Shown here in pieces: positions 1 through 9,857 of a stretch of DNA of 64,000 nt (the stretch's first letter is position 1; every line of letters starts with the position of its first letter). This DNA comes from Chryseolinea sp. H1M3-3 (GTDB lineage Bacteria; Bacteroidota; Bacteroidia; Cytophagales; Cyclobacteriaceae). The stretch covers positions 310,001-374,000 of the forward strand of contig NZ_JARKMY010000002.1 in NCBI RefSeq assembly GCF_029360725.1. Reading direction: 5' to 3'. A program made the position numbers and the translations under genes. Below the pieces are notes generated by a model. The model had not been told where the DNA came from. It searched no databases and was given only the letters and a program-made list of their open reading frames with translations.

Positions 1-509
1 TTTAACACAGCACCTTCAGGAGTAACATAATTGTCAGCGGCCCATACGGCTTTATCAAAACCTTTAAGTCCTCCGTGTAAATGATTTTCACCATTGTTAA
101 CGGCGAGGTTATAGGTTTGATCATCCAGTTTGAATTTTCCTTTTGCAATGCGGTTGCCATAACGCCCTACGATGCATCCAAAAAACGGATTAGATTTTAC
201 ATAGCTTGACAAAGAGTCAAACCCCAATACCACATCTTCAAATGTGCCGTTTTTATCTTCGGTTTTTAGGGATACGATGATTCCTCCGTAGTTCGTTACG
301 GTCATCGTAGTGCCCACGGTATTGGTGAGCGTATAAAGGGAGATTTCGGTTCCATCCTCCAGTCGGCCATAAACTGACCTGCTAGTGGTTGCTTCAGGAA
401 CTGAAACCGAGTCGTCGGAGCTTTCCGTGGGTTCAGATTTTGGTTTGCACCCTGTAAAAATTACAATTAGTGCAGTTACTACCAAGAAAGGAAGAACAAA
501 TTTTTTCAT
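1..509 (-). CDS. galM: Aldose 1-epimerase (galactose mutarotase), 5' part only
   Basis: Translating the minus strand from the ATG at 509 gives a lipoprotein-type signal (MKKFVLPFLVVTALIVIFTGC) followed by an acidic/Ser linker and a mutarotase N-terminal domain: YGRLEDGTEISLYTL, NYGGIIVSL, FFGCIVGRYGNRIAKGKF and NGENHLHGG are family hallmarks. The gene runs off the left edge, so the catalytic His/Glu of the C-terminal half are not seen. It interconverts alpha and beta galactose (or glucose), feeding galactokinase, whose gene lies just upstream on the same strand with a 139-nt gap. The lipoprotein signal implies periplasmic action, as in many Bacteroidota mutarotases. Family call is firm; substrate is inferred from the neighbour. 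Confidence 0.9.
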   Translation of the reverse strand, partial: MKKFVLPFLVVTALIVIFTGCKPKSEPTESSDDSVSVPEATTSRSVYGRLEDGTEISLYTLTNTVGTTMTVTNYGGIIVSLKTEDKNGTFEDVVLGFDSLSSYVKSNPFFGCIVGRYGNRIAKGKFKLDDQTYNLAVNNGENHLHGGLKGFDKAVWAADNYVTPEGAVL

Positions 510-648
510 TAGGGTTTAGCGGTTGGGTGTTTAATGTTTATAGCCTAAAAGTAATATGGGGTGTGTATTAATCCTAGGACGCCGTTGGATGATCTATAGT
601 CACACTAATAAACTTAAGTTACTGCACTACAATATATTCCACATCCTA

Positions 649-1821
649 TTAGATTTTTATGATTCCTGTCCCATCTTTAATTGAAACGATGTAGGTGTTC
701 ATTTTCACATTGAATTGCTTCTCATACGCTCCACTCATGGAATTAATGAAGTTCTTCACCTGATCCTTAATCACAAAATTAATAGTACATCCACCAAAGC
801 CACCACCCATCATTCGGGCGCCAAGAACCCCATCTATTCTTTTTGCTTCGTCAACCAAGAAATCAAGCTCTTCACAACTCACTTCATAAAGCCTGGATAA
901 TCCTTCGTGCGTAGCATACATTTTTTTTCCAAAAGCGGCGAGATCACCTTTTTCTAAATCTTTGGAAGCGTCCAATACGCGTTGATTTTCCTGGACAACG
1001 TATGTGCATCGATCGTAAACCTTACCGGGAAGTGCCGCCTTTTGAGATTCAACCATCTGAAGAGTAGCATCACGCAAGCTGTGGACCTCGGGATAATGAT
1101 CGCGAAGGATCTTAACACCTTGCTCACATTCCATACGCCTAGTATTGTAGGCGGAGCTGGCCAACGAATGCTTTACCATGCTATCGCAAAGCACGATGGC
1201 ACTATTGTTCAGATTCACAGGGAAATAACGAAATTCCAACGATCGGCAATCAAGGACAAAGGCCTTTCCTTCCAGTCCCATCATGCTGGAAAATTGATCC
1301 ATAATTCCACATTTGACGCCGGCGTAATTATGTTCCGCCCACTGTGCTATAAAGATTAATTGCTGTCGTGGTATATTAAATTGATGAAGCTGATCCAAAG
1401 CAAATGCAAAACTACATTCCAGCGCCGCCGAAGAAGAAAGTCCAGCACCAGTGGGGACATCACCATCAACGACACAGTTAAAGGATTTCACAGCATGCCC
1501 CTGATCGATAATTTTTCTGACAACACCCAATAAATAATTCGCCCACAGGGGAGATTTGACCCGGGCGGGATCGCTTGTATGGAATGAAAAAAATTCATTG
1601 TTCTTTACTGAAAAGAGCGTCGAATGATCATCCATTGAAAAGTCAATAGCCACCACGATATCCCGATTAATCGCAGCAGGCATCACAAATCCTTCATTGT
1701 AATCGGTATGTTCGCCAATAAGATTAATCCTTCCGGGCGAGCGTGCCAGGATGGGTTGTGTATCAAATAATTCTAAGAATTTTCTATAAACACTTTTGGG
1801 ACTAAATTGCTCCTTTTCCAA
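649..1821 (-). CDS. galK: Galactokinase
   Basis: Phosphorylates alpha-D-galactose to galactose-1-phosphate with ATP (Leloir pathway, cytoplasm). The 390-residue product has normal GHMP-kinase length. Visible motifs: galactokinase signature GRINLIGEHTDYNEG (about residues 30-44), the ATP loop GAGLSSSAALE (about 126-136) and the C-terminal GGGFGG motif. The frame opens only two codons before a TTG (1821), with no in-frame ATG before the signature, so TTG is the likely start. It is upstream of galM on the minus strand and probably cotranscribed. galT/galE are not in the window. Confidence 0.95.
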   Translation of the reverse strand: MEKEQFSPKSVYRKFLELFDTQPILARSPGRINLIGEHTDYNEGFVMPAAINRDIVVAIDFSMDDHSTLFSVKNNEFFSFHTSDPARVKSPLWANYLLGVVRKIIDQGHAVKSFNCVVDGDVPTGAGLSSSAALECSFAFALDQLHQFNIPRQQLIFIAQWAEHNYAGVKCGIMDQFSSMMGLEGKAFVLDCRSLEFRYFPVNLNNSAIVLCDSMVKHSLASSAYNTRRMECEQGVKILRDHYPEVHSLRDATLQMVESQKAALPGKVYDRCTYVVQENQRVLDASKDLEKGDLAAFGKKMYATHEGLSRLYEVSCEELDFLVDEAKRIDGVLGARMMGGGFGGCTINFVIKDQVKNFINSMSGAYEKQFNVKMNTYIVSIKDGTGIIKI

Positions 1822-2043
1822 TATCTTTCACGTTTATGAGTGCGAAGTTAACTATTGACAGCATTAATTTAAGAAAAGAAGGCACGCAAAACTTAAGGGA
1901 ACTTTGTCGGTTGTGTGATGTTAGTTACGGAGATGCTGAGTAGTTTGACTGGGTTGGTTCATAAACTAAATTGTACCAGATTTCCAACAACCGAAAAGTA
2001 TACTCGTTTATTATTGCATATTAAATATTAAATATAACCTCAC

Positions 2044-2484
2044 GTGAACTGGTCGGACGTTTTAAATTATGCCACAAAGGGTACTCCTGCTCCTGATAAG
2101 CGGGTCGAGAAGTCTGACGAGGAATGGATGAAAATCCTTACCCCCGAAGAATTTCGTATAACGAGGAAGAAAGGTACTGAGCGTGCCTTTACGGGTGAAT
2201 ATTGTGAGGCCCATGAGCCGGGCCTGTATGCATGCCGTTGTTGTGGTACACCGCTTTTTGATTCTACCCAGAAGTTCGAGTCTGGCACCGGTTGGCCAAG
2301 CTTCACAGAACCTGTGAAAGATAATGTTATTCAATATGAGAAGGATACTTCCTTTGGTATGACGCGGGTAGAAGTGATGTGTAATATTTGTGATGGACAT
2401 CTCGGTCATGTGTTTCCAGATGGTCCCAAACCTTCCGGGCTCCGGTTTTGCATCAATTCAGCATCGATCAAACTCGTCGGCTAA
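2044..2484 (+). CDS. msrB: Peptide-methionine (R)-S-oxide reductase
   Basis: Reduces methionine-R-sulfoxide in proteins using thioredoxin. The 146-residue product has the complete MsrB fold: zinc-binding pairs C64/C67 and C113/C116, the GTGWPSF motif near residue 81, GHLGHVFPDGP near 118, and the catalytic cysteine C136 in RFCINSAS. C54 could be a resolving cysteine. The start is a GTG with no Shine-Dalgarno. It has no signal peptide, so it is cytoplasmic, and it stands alone between divergent galK and the downstream SDR. Confidence 0.95.
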   Translation: MNWSDVLNYATKGTPAPDKRVEKSDEEWMKILTPEEFRITRKKGTERAFTGEYCEAHEPGLYACRCCGTPLFDSTQKFESGTGWPSFTEPVKDNVIQYEKDTSFGMTRVEVMCNICDGHLGHVFPDGPKPSGLRFCINSASIKLVG

Positions 2485-2785
2485 GTTTGGCAGGGCTCTT
2501 TTTACTATTCTAAGGTTGGGTTACCGCCAGCTAATTCATCATCGGTTATTATCGTGAACCCGCGCAGGATGTACATCACCGTGAATAAGAAGTCAGGTTC
2601 AGACGTGCGGCCTTGGATGTTGTTAAATTATCGGACTAATCACATGACGGTTAAAAAAGTTCTTCTATAGCAAAGATTGTCAGGTACCAATTTCAAGGAA
2701 ACTTGAAACAAGGATAAATACTGTATTTAAAAACATCATGCGCCGGCCCGCCGTTTATTAGGTAATTCGATTTAAATAATCAGCG
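2485..2785. other. Intergenic stretch without recognised feature
   Basis: About 300 nt between msrB and the SDR gene. No convincing reading frame, tRNA, terminator hairpin or TAnnTTTG promoter was seen. It probably holds the promoter of the downstream gene. Confidence 0.4.
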
Positions 2786-3589
2786 ATGAAACGAAAATTA
2801 GAAGGACAGGTAGCAATTGTTACAGGAGCTAGCTCTGGCATTGGCGCTGGTGTAGCCAAGGCGTTGGCAGGCGAAGGTGCCTCTGTTGTCATAAACTATT
2901 CATCAAGTGCGGAGAAAGCTGAAAAAGTCAAGGAAGAAATACAAAGCGCGGGAGGGACAGCCACGATCATAAAAGCCGATGTGAGCAAGGAAGAAGACGT
3001 TTTAGCAATGTTCCAGGAAACTTTTAAACAATTTGGCACGATAGATATCCTCATCAACAACGCAGGCTTACAAAAGGATAACAAATTTCATGAGATGTCA
3101 CTAGAAGAATGGAACCGCGTTATTGGTATCAATTTAACAGGTCAGTTTTTATGTGCCAGGGAAGCGATAAAAGAATTTCTCAGGCGCGGGGTAGTGCCTG
3201 AGAGATCGCGAGCGGCAGGAAAAATCATATGCATGAGTTCCGTGCATGAAGTTATTCCATGGGCTGGCCATGCTAATTATGCCGCATCGAAAGGTGGCGT
3301 AATGATGTTGATGAAAAGCATCGCGCAGGAATATGCCCCAATGAAGATCCGCGTTAATAGCATTGGCCCGGGTGCGATACGGACGCCTATAAATCATGCA
3401 GCATGGCAAACACCCCAGGCGTATAAACAATTGTTAAAACTTATACCCCAGAAAAGAATCGGAGAAGCCGAAGACATTGGAAGTGCAGCCGTATGGTTAG
3501 CCTCCGATGATTCTGATTATGTGAATGGCATTACACTTTTTGTGGATGGCGGTATGCTGTTATATCCAGGGTTTGAGGATAATGGCTGA
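2786..3589 (+). CDS. SDR-family oxidoreductase, glucose 1-dehydrogenase-like
   Basis: A classical short-chain dehydrogenase of 267 residues. The cofactor motif TGASSGIG is at 13-20, NNAG at 91-94, and the catalytic Tyr165/Lys169 in YAASK, with the catalytic Ser in CMSSVHE around 151. The overall pattern (VHEVIPWAGHANYAASKGG) matches glucose-1-dehydrogenase-type SDRs, which oxidise beta-D-glucose to gluconolactone. The two downstream genes release glucose from alpha-glucans/oligosaccharides, consistent with a sugar substrate, but SDR specificity cannot be fixed from sequence. Inverted repeats follow directly after the stop. Confidence 0.85.
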   Translation: MKRKLEGQVAIVTGASSGIGAGVAKALAGEGASVVINYSSSAEKAEKVKEEIQSAGGTATIIKADVSKEEDVLAMFQETFKQFGTIDILINNAGLQKDNKFHEMSLEEWNRVIGINLTGQFLCAREAIKEFLRRGVVPERSRAAGKIICMSSVHEVIPWAGHANYAASKGGVMMLMKSIAQEYAPMKIRVNSIGPGAIRTPINHAAWQTPQAYKQLLKLIPQKRIGEAEDIGSAAVWLASDDSDYVNGITLFVDGGMLLYPGFEDNG

Positions 3590-3590
3590 G

Positions 3591-3755
3591 GAGTGTCGAA
3601 GTGTTGGAGTTCGGAGTGTTGAAGTTGTGCTACTAATCAAGTTTTTTAACTTACTTCGAATTCAAAACACAGAATGTCTGGTATGACTATAATACTTCGC
3701 ACGCCCGCAATCTCCGCACACTTCAACACTTCGAACTTCAACACCTCAACACTTC
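3591..3755. repeat. Long imperfect inverted repeat between SDR and glucosidase genes
   Basis: The left arm 3591-3630 and the reverse complement of the right arm 3716-3755 match over about 40 nt with only a few differences. Both are built from GTGTTGAAGT-type words, so each arm is itself a quasi-tandem of about 16-19 nt units. The spacer is about 85 nt. The right arm ends two bases before the ATG of the glucosidase gene. It could act as a terminator/attenuator in RNA or be a dispersed intergenic repeat. Confidence 0.75.
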
Positions 3756-3756
3756 C

Positions 3757-6378
3757 ATGAACTCCGAGCAACTCCGCCTTATCGAAGACCGCGACAACAA
3801 AAAAAGGTGGCGCAAGTTTGGACCATATGTTACAGAACGTCAATGGGGAACTGTGCGTGAGGACTACAGCCCTTACGGAAACGCGTGGGAATATGTATCG
3901 CATGATGCTGCCCGGAGTAAAGCCTTTCGATGGGGAGAGGAAGGAATCGGTGGCATCAGTGATGACCAGCAGCTATTGAATTTTTCCGTAGCCTTCTGGA
4001 ATAAAAAAGATCCTATCATCAAGGAACGCATTTTCGGCCTCACCGGAAAAGAGGGTAATCATGCTGAAGATTGTAAAGAACATTACTATTACCTCGACAG
4101 CACGCCAACGCACTCGTACATGAAGATGTTGTACAAATATCCTCAGAGCGAGTTTCCTTATAATGACCTTGTCCAGGAAAATCGCAGACGGGGAAAACTC
4201 GATCCTGAATATGAACTGATCGATACCGGCATCTTTAATCACAATAAATATTTTGATGTCTTCATCGAATACGCGAAGGCAGATACTGACGATATTCTCA
4301 TTCGGATTACTGTTCATAATCGCGGTGCTGACGAATCGTCTCTCCATGTACTCCCTCACGTTTGGTACCGAAATACCTGGTCATGGGGCTATGATCATTA
4401 TAAGCCCCAAATGTATCTGGACGATAAAGGATATATACAAATCATTCACCGCGACCTTGGTAATTATTATCTGATGGCGGAAGGACAATCTCCAGCATTG
4501 TTTTGCGAGAATGAAACAAACACAGCACGGTTATACAATTCGCCCCGGCCGGGAACTTTCAAAGATGGCATCAATGACTATCTCATTCATGGAAAAAAGG
4601 ACGCTATCAACGCGCTTCCCAAGGGAACAAAAGCTGCGTTTAATTATGAGCTATCAATTCCGGCAGGCGCCTCCAAGACGATCCGGTTACGCATGTCACC
4701 TGAATTTTTTTTAGAACCTTTTGAGGACTTTGATCAGATCTTTAAAGAAAGACTCAAAGATGCTGATCAGTTTTTTTCAGACATGCAGAAAAATATCAGC
4801 GATGAAGATAAGAGGGGAATTCAGCGGCAGGCGATCGCTGGACTGATGTGGAGCAAGCAGTTTTTTTACTATGATGTGGCGCAATGGTTAAAAGGCGATC
4901 CGGCACAACCGCCTCCTCCAAAGGAAAGAAAACATGGAAGAAACAGTGAGTGGACGCACCTAAATAATGCTGATATCATTTCGATGCCCGACAAGTGGGA
5001 ATACCCATGGTACGCGGCTTGGGATCTTGCCTTCCACATGATTCCGATTGCTATGGTGGATCCGGAATTTGCAAAAAAGCAAATGATCTTGTTGACTAAA
5101 GAATGGTACATGCATCCCAATGGTCAGCTACCTGCTTATGAGTGGGCTTTTGGCGACGTTAACCCTCCGGTGCACGGTTGGGCTACTTGGCGCGTATATA
5201 AGATTGATGAAAAACTGCAGGGCAGAGGCGACCGGAAGTTTTTGGAGGAAGTGTTCCATAAGTTGCTGCTGAATTTTACGTGGTGGGTTAATAAAAAAGA
5301 TTATAACGGTAATAATATTTTTCAGGGAGGCTTTTTGGGAATGGATAATATCGGTGTGTTTGACCGAAGTAATCAATTGCCGACCGGGGGATTTATAGAG
5401 CAATCTGACGGGACGAGTTGGATGGCGATGTTTACGTTGAACATGTTAAGAATGTCGCTTGAACTTTCCAAAGAAAATTCAACCTATCAGAACCTGGCTA
5501 CAAAATTCTTCGAGCATTTTTTATACATCGCAGGCGCCATGGCCAACGTTGGAAACGAAGGTATCAACCTGTGGGACGAAGAGGATGAATTTTTCTATGA
5601 TGTTTTACACACGCCGGATAATCATCGGTTCAGGATGAAAGTTCGGTCAATGGTCGGACTCGTTCCATTGTTTGCTGTAGAAGTGCTAGACCAGGAGTTG
5701 TTCGATTCCATGCCTGAATTTACTGAACGCCTACAATGGTTCCTGAAGTATCGGCCAGACCTAGCCAACCTGATATCGAGATGGAATGAAAAGGGCAAGG
5801 GTGAAAGACATTTGCTTTCCCTTTTGCGTGGACATCGGATGAAAAAGTTGTTGAAACGAATGTTAAAAGAATCCGAATTTCTTTCTGAATATGGAATTCG
5901 CGCGCTGTCCCGGGTCCATTTGGATAATCCGTATGTACTGCACGCTAATGGAAGTGTTTTTTCAGTTAAATACACGCCAGGTGAAAGTGATACAACATTG
6001 TTTGGAGGAAATTCAAACTGGCGTGGACCTATTTGGTTTCCTGTAAACTATCTACTGATCGAGTCTTTGCAGCGTTTTCACCATTACTATGGTGATGATT
6101 TTAAGGTAGAGCATCCAACAGGATCAGGAAAATATTTAACACTTCGTGAAATTGCTGATGAGTTGTCGGAGCGCTTGATCAAAATTTTTAAACGAGACAA
6201 AACGGGCCGCCGGCCCGTGTTTGGTAAAAATGAAAAGCTTCAACAAGATGAACATTTTCGTGACTATATTTATTTCTACGAATACTTCCATGGCGATAAT
6301 GGCAGAGGGGTGGGAGCTACGCACCAAACCGGTTGGACTGGTCTGGTAGCAAAATTAATACAACCTCGAAAGCCATAG
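3757..6378 (+). CDS. GH63/MGH1-like glucosidase
   Basis: An 873-residue protein without signal peptide, of the large (alpha/alpha)6-barrel glycosidase type annotated as GH63 or mannosylglycerate-hydrolase-like. An N-terminal beta-rich region (about 1-350) precedes the barrel. Recognisable blocks are WEYPWYAAWDLAFH near residue 410, QLPAYEWAFGDVNPPVHGWA near 452, a GGFLGMDNIGVFDR segment near 525 and GGNSNWRGPIWFPVNYLL near 750. It probably hydrolyses alpha-glucosidic bonds in a cytoplasmic oligosaccharide or glucosyl conjugate. The next gene is a debranching enzyme 43 nt downstream, suggesting a shared alpha-glucan pathway. Exact substrate unknown. Confidence 0.85.
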   Translation: MNSEQLRLIEDRDNKKRWRKFGPYVTERQWGTVREDYSPYGNAWEYVSHDAARSKAFRWGEEGIGGISDDQQLLNFSVAFWNKKDPIIKERIFGLTGKEGNHAEDCKEHYYYLDSTPTHSYMKMLYKYPQSEFPYNDLVQENRRRGKLDPEYELIDTGIFNHNKYFDVFIEYAKADTDDILIRITVHNRGADESSLHVLPHVWYRNTWSWGYDHYKPQMYLDDKGYIQIIHRDLGNYYLMAEGQSPALFCENETNTARLYNSPRPGTFKDGINDYLIHGKKDAINALPKGTKAAFNYELSIPAGASKTIRLRMSPEFFLEPFEDFDQIFKERLKDADQFFSDMQKNISDEDKRGIQRQAIAGLMWSKQFFYYDVAQWLKGDPAQPPPPKERKHGRNSEWTHLNNADIISMPDKWEYPWYAAWDLAFHMIPIAMVDPEFAKKQMILLTKEWYMHPNGQLPAYEWAFGDVNPPVHGWATWRVYKIDEKLQGRGDRKFLEEVFHKLLLNFTWWVNKKDYNGNNIFQGGFLGMDNIGVFDRSNQLPTGGFIEQSDGTSWMAMFTLNMLRMSLELSKENSTYQNLATKFFEHFLYIAGAMANVGNEGINLWDEEDEFFYDVLHTPDNHRFRMKVRSMVGLVPLFAVEVLDQELFDSMPEFTERLQWFLKYRPDLANLISRWNEKGKGERHLLSLLRGHRMKKLLKRMLKESEFLSEYGIRALSRVHLDNPYVLHANGSVFSVKYTPGESDTTLFGGNSNWRGPIWFPVNYLLIESLQRFHHYYGDDFKVEHPTGSGKYLTLREIADELSERLIKIFKRDKTGRRPVFGKNEKLQQDEHFRDYIYFYEYFHGDNGRGVGATHQTGWTGLVAKLIQPRKP

Positions 6379-6421
6379 TTCAACACTATCCGTAACAAAC
6401 TTATATATCCGGGCCCTCGAT

Positions 6422-8422
6422 ATGAAATTCGGTAAAAACATCCTTTCTGACTTCGATAAGTCCCGGGAATTAGAGTGGCTTGAGACCAACGGGGTGGGTG
6501 GATACGCAAGTAGTACGATCTCCGGTGCAAATACCAGACGTTATCATGGTTTGCTAATAGCTTCCACGAATCCACCGGTCGGACGAATGAATGTACTTTC
6601 AAAATTGGATGAGACCATTGTCGTTGGTGAAAAAAGAATTGATTTAGGAACAAATCAATATCCGGGCACGCTTCACCCAACAGGTTTTCAATATCTGGAT
6701 CAATTCGAGCGAGATTTATTCCCTGTTTTTATCTATCGAGCGGGTGGTATAGAAATTAAAAAGACGATCGCAGCCATTCATGGCGAGAACACCACAATTG
6801 TTTTGTACGAAGTAATCAACGCTCCCGATGTCTTTCAATTGGATTTATTGCCGTTATATGCCAGCCGCGATTTTCACAGCCTGTCTCATGCAAATGATTT
6901 TATCGGTAAACAATATGTTTTTGAAGAAGGGACTTTCAGGACATTGAATTACCATTGTTGCCCCGAGATTTTTATTTCAGTGCCCCACTCACAATTCACA
7001 CCAGGTCGAACATGGTATTACAATTTTGAATATGTTGTTGAACAGCATCGCGGCATGGATTATAAAGAGGACTTATACAGTCATGGCGTTTTTTCCGTCG
7101 AACTGAAAAAAAGGGAGAAGCTTGGCGTCATAATTTCCACTGACGACCCTACAGGACGAGATGCATTTCAACTTTTTGAAACCGAACAGAAACGCCGGCA
7201 AAATCTTGTCTCTAATTTTTCAGGACATGAATTATTAAAGCGTTTAACGCTTGCAGCCGATCAGTTTATTGTGAAGCGAAAAAGGCATAGTACCATCGTT
7301 GCGGGATACCCCTGGTTTGCCGATTGGGGGAGAGATACCATGATTTCGTTACCAGGTTTGTGTTTGGTGACAGAACGATTTGACGATGCAAGAGATATTC
7401 TTTTACAGTTTACTAAATTCATCAGTGAAGGAATGATGCCAAACCGCTTTCCCGATCATGGTGAAGTACCTGAATACAATACCATGGATGCAACTTGGTG
7501 GTATTTTATAGCCAGTTACCAATACTATTTAGCTACAGCGGATAAGGGGCTCGTTAAAGAATTGTTGCCAATATTGGAAGACATCGTAGCATGGCATTAC
7601 AAAGGAACGCGCTTTAATATTCAAGTTGATGCAATGGATGAATTGTTAAGTGGAGGAGAGGAAGGGGTTCAGCTAACGTGGATGGATGCCAAAGTTGCCG
7701 ATTGGGTGGTGACACCGCGCAGGGGAAAACCCGTTGAAATAAATGCGCTTTGGTATAACGCATTATGCATAATGGCATTATTTTACAGGGAAGTCGGAAG
7801 CGCTGACAAATCAACTTTATACCGCACCAGAGCTACCAAAGTGCTCAACAGTTTTAATGAGTTGTTTTGGAACGAACAGCAGCGATACTTGTATGATCAT
7901 GTAAATGGTGATTATAAGAACACTGACTTGCGACCTAATCAATTGTATGCGATCAGTCTCCCTTTTTCATTGCTATCCGACGAACGTGCCAATGCTGTCT
8001 TTGAGGCAGTTTCAAAACATTTATTTACATCGCGAGGATTACGGAGTCTTTCTCCTTTGCATCCTGATTATAAGTCGGCGTATAAGGGAGACGTGTGGAG
8101 TCGCGATGGGGCATATCATCAGGGAACTGTGTGGAGCTATTTAATGGGCGCTTACATTGATGCGCTGTTTTATGTTAAAGGTGAGAGTGCTAAAAATGAA
8201 GCGTCACAAATCATCAACTCGTTTTCAGAACATCTGGATGAGGCAGGTGTAGGAACTATTTCTGAAATTTTCGACGCGGATCCTCCGCATACACCACGCG
8301 GTTGTATCGCCCAAGCGTGGAGTGTAGGCGAAATACTTCGTGTTATTGCAAAATATAACTTGCTTCCCGGGATGAATGCGGTCGGGAAAAAAATTCAAGA
8401 GGCTAATACAGCAGTGAACTAA
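6422..8422 (+). CDS. Amylo-alpha-1,6-glucosidase (glycogen debranching-type enzyme)
   Basis: A 666-residue protein with the bacterial/archaeal GDE architecture: the N-terminal domain signature EWLETNGVGGYASSTISGAN and RRYHGLL (residues about 16-43), then the GH133 barrel with GYPWFADWGRDTMISLPGL (about 295-313) carrying the putative catalytic acid region, and DGAYHQGTVWSYLMG near 562. It removes alpha-1,6 branches from glycogen or related glucans in the cytoplasm. Probably cotranscribed with the GH63-like gene. It ends convergent to purB with a 29-nt gap. Confidence 0.92.
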   Translation: MKFGKNILSDFDKSRELEWLETNGVGGYASSTISGANTRRYHGLLIASTNPPVGRMNVLSKLDETIVVGEKRIDLGTNQYPGTLHPTGFQYLDQFERDLFPVFIYRAGGIEIKKTIAAIHGENTTIVLYEVINAPDVFQLDLLPLYASRDFHSLSHANDFIGKQYVFEEGTFRTLNYHCCPEIFISVPHSQFTPGRTWYYNFEYVVEQHRGMDYKEDLYSHGVFSVELKKREKLGVIISTDDPTGRDAFQLFETEQKRRQNLVSNFSGHELLKRLTLAADQFIVKRKRHSTIVAGYPWFADWGRDTMISLPGLCLVTERFDDARDILLQFTKFISEGMMPNRFPDHGEVPEYNTMDATWWYFIASYQYYLATADKGLVKELLPILEDIVAWHYKGTRFNIQVDAMDELLSGGEEGVQLTWMDAKVADWVVTPRRGKPVEINALWYNALCIMALFYREVGSADKSTLYRTRATKVLNSFNELFWNEQQRYLYDHVNGDYKNTDLRPNQLYAISLPFSLLSDERANAVFEAVSKHLFTSRGLRSLSPLHPDYKSAYKGDVWSRDGAYHQGTVWSYLMGAYIDALFYVKGESAKNEASQIINSFSEHLDEAGVGTISEIFDADPPHTPRGCIAQAWSVGEILRVIAKYNLLPGMNAVGKKIQEANTAVN

Positions 8423-8451
8423 TTACGTTAAGTTGACAGATGTTTACTCAA

Positions 8452-9789
8452 TCAACCACCCACATAGGTAAACGGTGTGATTGACTTTAGTTTGGTTTTT
8501 AAGTCCTCATTAACCTTCAGTGTATCAATAAATGCCACCAGGCTTTGCTGCGTTATCTTTTCATTTTTACGCGTCAGGGTTTTTAGGGCTTCATATGGAT
8601 TAGGGTAACCCTCTTTCCGCAAGATGGTCTGAATCGCCTCGGATACAACAGCCCAATTATTTTCTAAGTCTTGATTTATTGCGGAAGGATTCAATTCAAG
8701 TTTATTCAGCCCCTTAAGGATGGATTGAACGGCAATGTAAGTATGGGCAATAGGCACCCCGATATTTCTTAAAACTGTTGAGTCAGTTAGGTCACGTTGC
8801 AAGCGGGATATAGGAAGTTTCGCTGATAAAAATTCAAAAATAGCATTGGCAAATCCTAAGTTTCCTTCTGCATTTTCAAAATCGATAGGATTGACCTTAT
8901 GCGGCATAGCCGACGATCCTACTTCACCCTCTTTTATTTTTTGTTTGAAATATTCCATTGAAATATACTGCCACATATCGCGGCAAAGATCAATAAGAAT
9001 AGTATTGATGCGTTTCATGTTGTCGAACATCGCCGCCATGTTATCATAATGTTCAATCTGTGTCGTGGGATGACTTCTTACCAGTCCTAAATGATGACAG
9101 AAATCGTCCGCGAATTTGTTCCAATCTATATTAGGATAGGCAGCATAATGCGCATTTAGGTTACCCGTTGCACCGCCAAATTTTGCCGAAAAAGGAATGG
9201 TCTTGAGCTGATTCATTTGCTTTTCCAACCGCGACGCAAATACCATGATTTCTTTTCCAACACGGGTAGGTGATGCAGGTTGACCATGTGTATGCGCCAG
9301 CATCGGTACATCTTTCCATTCTTTGGCTAATCCATTCAGCTTTCCAAGCAACATGTCAATTAGCGGAAAATATTCGTGCTCGATAAAATTTTTGAGAAGT
9401 AACGGTATCGCTGTGTTGTTGATATCCTGAGATGTTAAGCCGAAATGAATGAACTCCTTGAACGGTTCAAGTTTCATGGAATCAAATTCTCTTTTGATGA
9501 AATATTCCAGGGCCTTTACGTCATGATTTGTGGTCTTCTCAATCGCCTTGATTTCTGAGGCCTTTTGTTCTGAAAAGGTTTTATAAATCCCCCGAATGTC
9601 TTTCAGCCTATAAACCGGGAAATCGTCTAACTCAGAAACAGTTCCGGATAGGGCGATCAAATATTCGATTTCCACTTGTATGCGGTAATGCATCAACGCA
9701 AATTCTGAGAAGTAAGGTGCCAGGGGCTTTACGGTTTCAAAATACCGTCCATCGATGGGCGATATGGCAGTTAGGGGATTTAGCTCCAC
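8452..9789 (-). CDS. purB: Adenylosuccinate lyase
   Basis: Cleaves SAICAR and adenylosuccinate, releasing fumarate, in purine synthesis. The 445-residue product carries the superfamily signature SSAMPHKVNPIDFENAEGN (about residues 294-312), the TTNHDVKALEYF and HFGLTSQDINNTA segments, and AHTHGQPASPTRVGKE with a catalytic His. Standard length. The ATG at 9789 follows a good promoter at 9809-9840. Confidence 0.96.
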   Translation of the reverse strand: MELNPLTAISPIDGRYFETVKPLAPYFSEFALMHYRIQVEIEYLIALSGTVSELDDFPVYRLKDIRGIYKTFSEQKASEIKAIEKTTNHDVKALEYFIKREFDSMKLEPFKEFIHFGLTSQDINNTAIPLLLKNFIEHEYFPLIDMLLGKLNGLAKEWKDVPMLAHTHGQPASPTRVGKEIMVFASRLEKQMNQLKTIPFSAKFGGATGNLNAHYAAYPNIDWNKFADDFCHHLGLVRSHPTTQIEHYDNMAAMFDNMKRINTILIDLCRDMWQYISMEYFKQKIKEGEVGSSAMPHKVNPIDFENAEGNLGFANAIFEFLSAKLPISRLQRDLTDSTVLRNIGVPIAHTYIAVQSILKGLNKLELNPSAINQDLENNWAVVSEAIQTILRKEGYPNPYEALKTLTRKNEKITQQSLVAFIDTLKVNEDLKTKLKSITPFTYVGG

Positions 9790-9808
9790 TGTACGATTGG
9801 TTAGGTCT

Positions 9809-9840
9809 CAAAATTAATCGCTTACGGCGAAGAACCCAAA
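9809..9840 (-). promoter_or_regulatory. Bacteroidota-type promoter of purB
   Basis: On the minus strand, TTTG (9840-9837) and TAATTTTG (9816-9809, consensus TAnnTTTG) are separated by 20 nt. Transcription would start near 9803, about 14 nt before the purB ATG. Confidence 0.7.
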
Positions 9841-9857
9841 ATTTAATTATTCCTCGC

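Noticed and set aside
982-1359. 125-codon plus-strand frame opposite galK
   Set aside because: Antisense to the conserved galactokinase core; no family resemblance.
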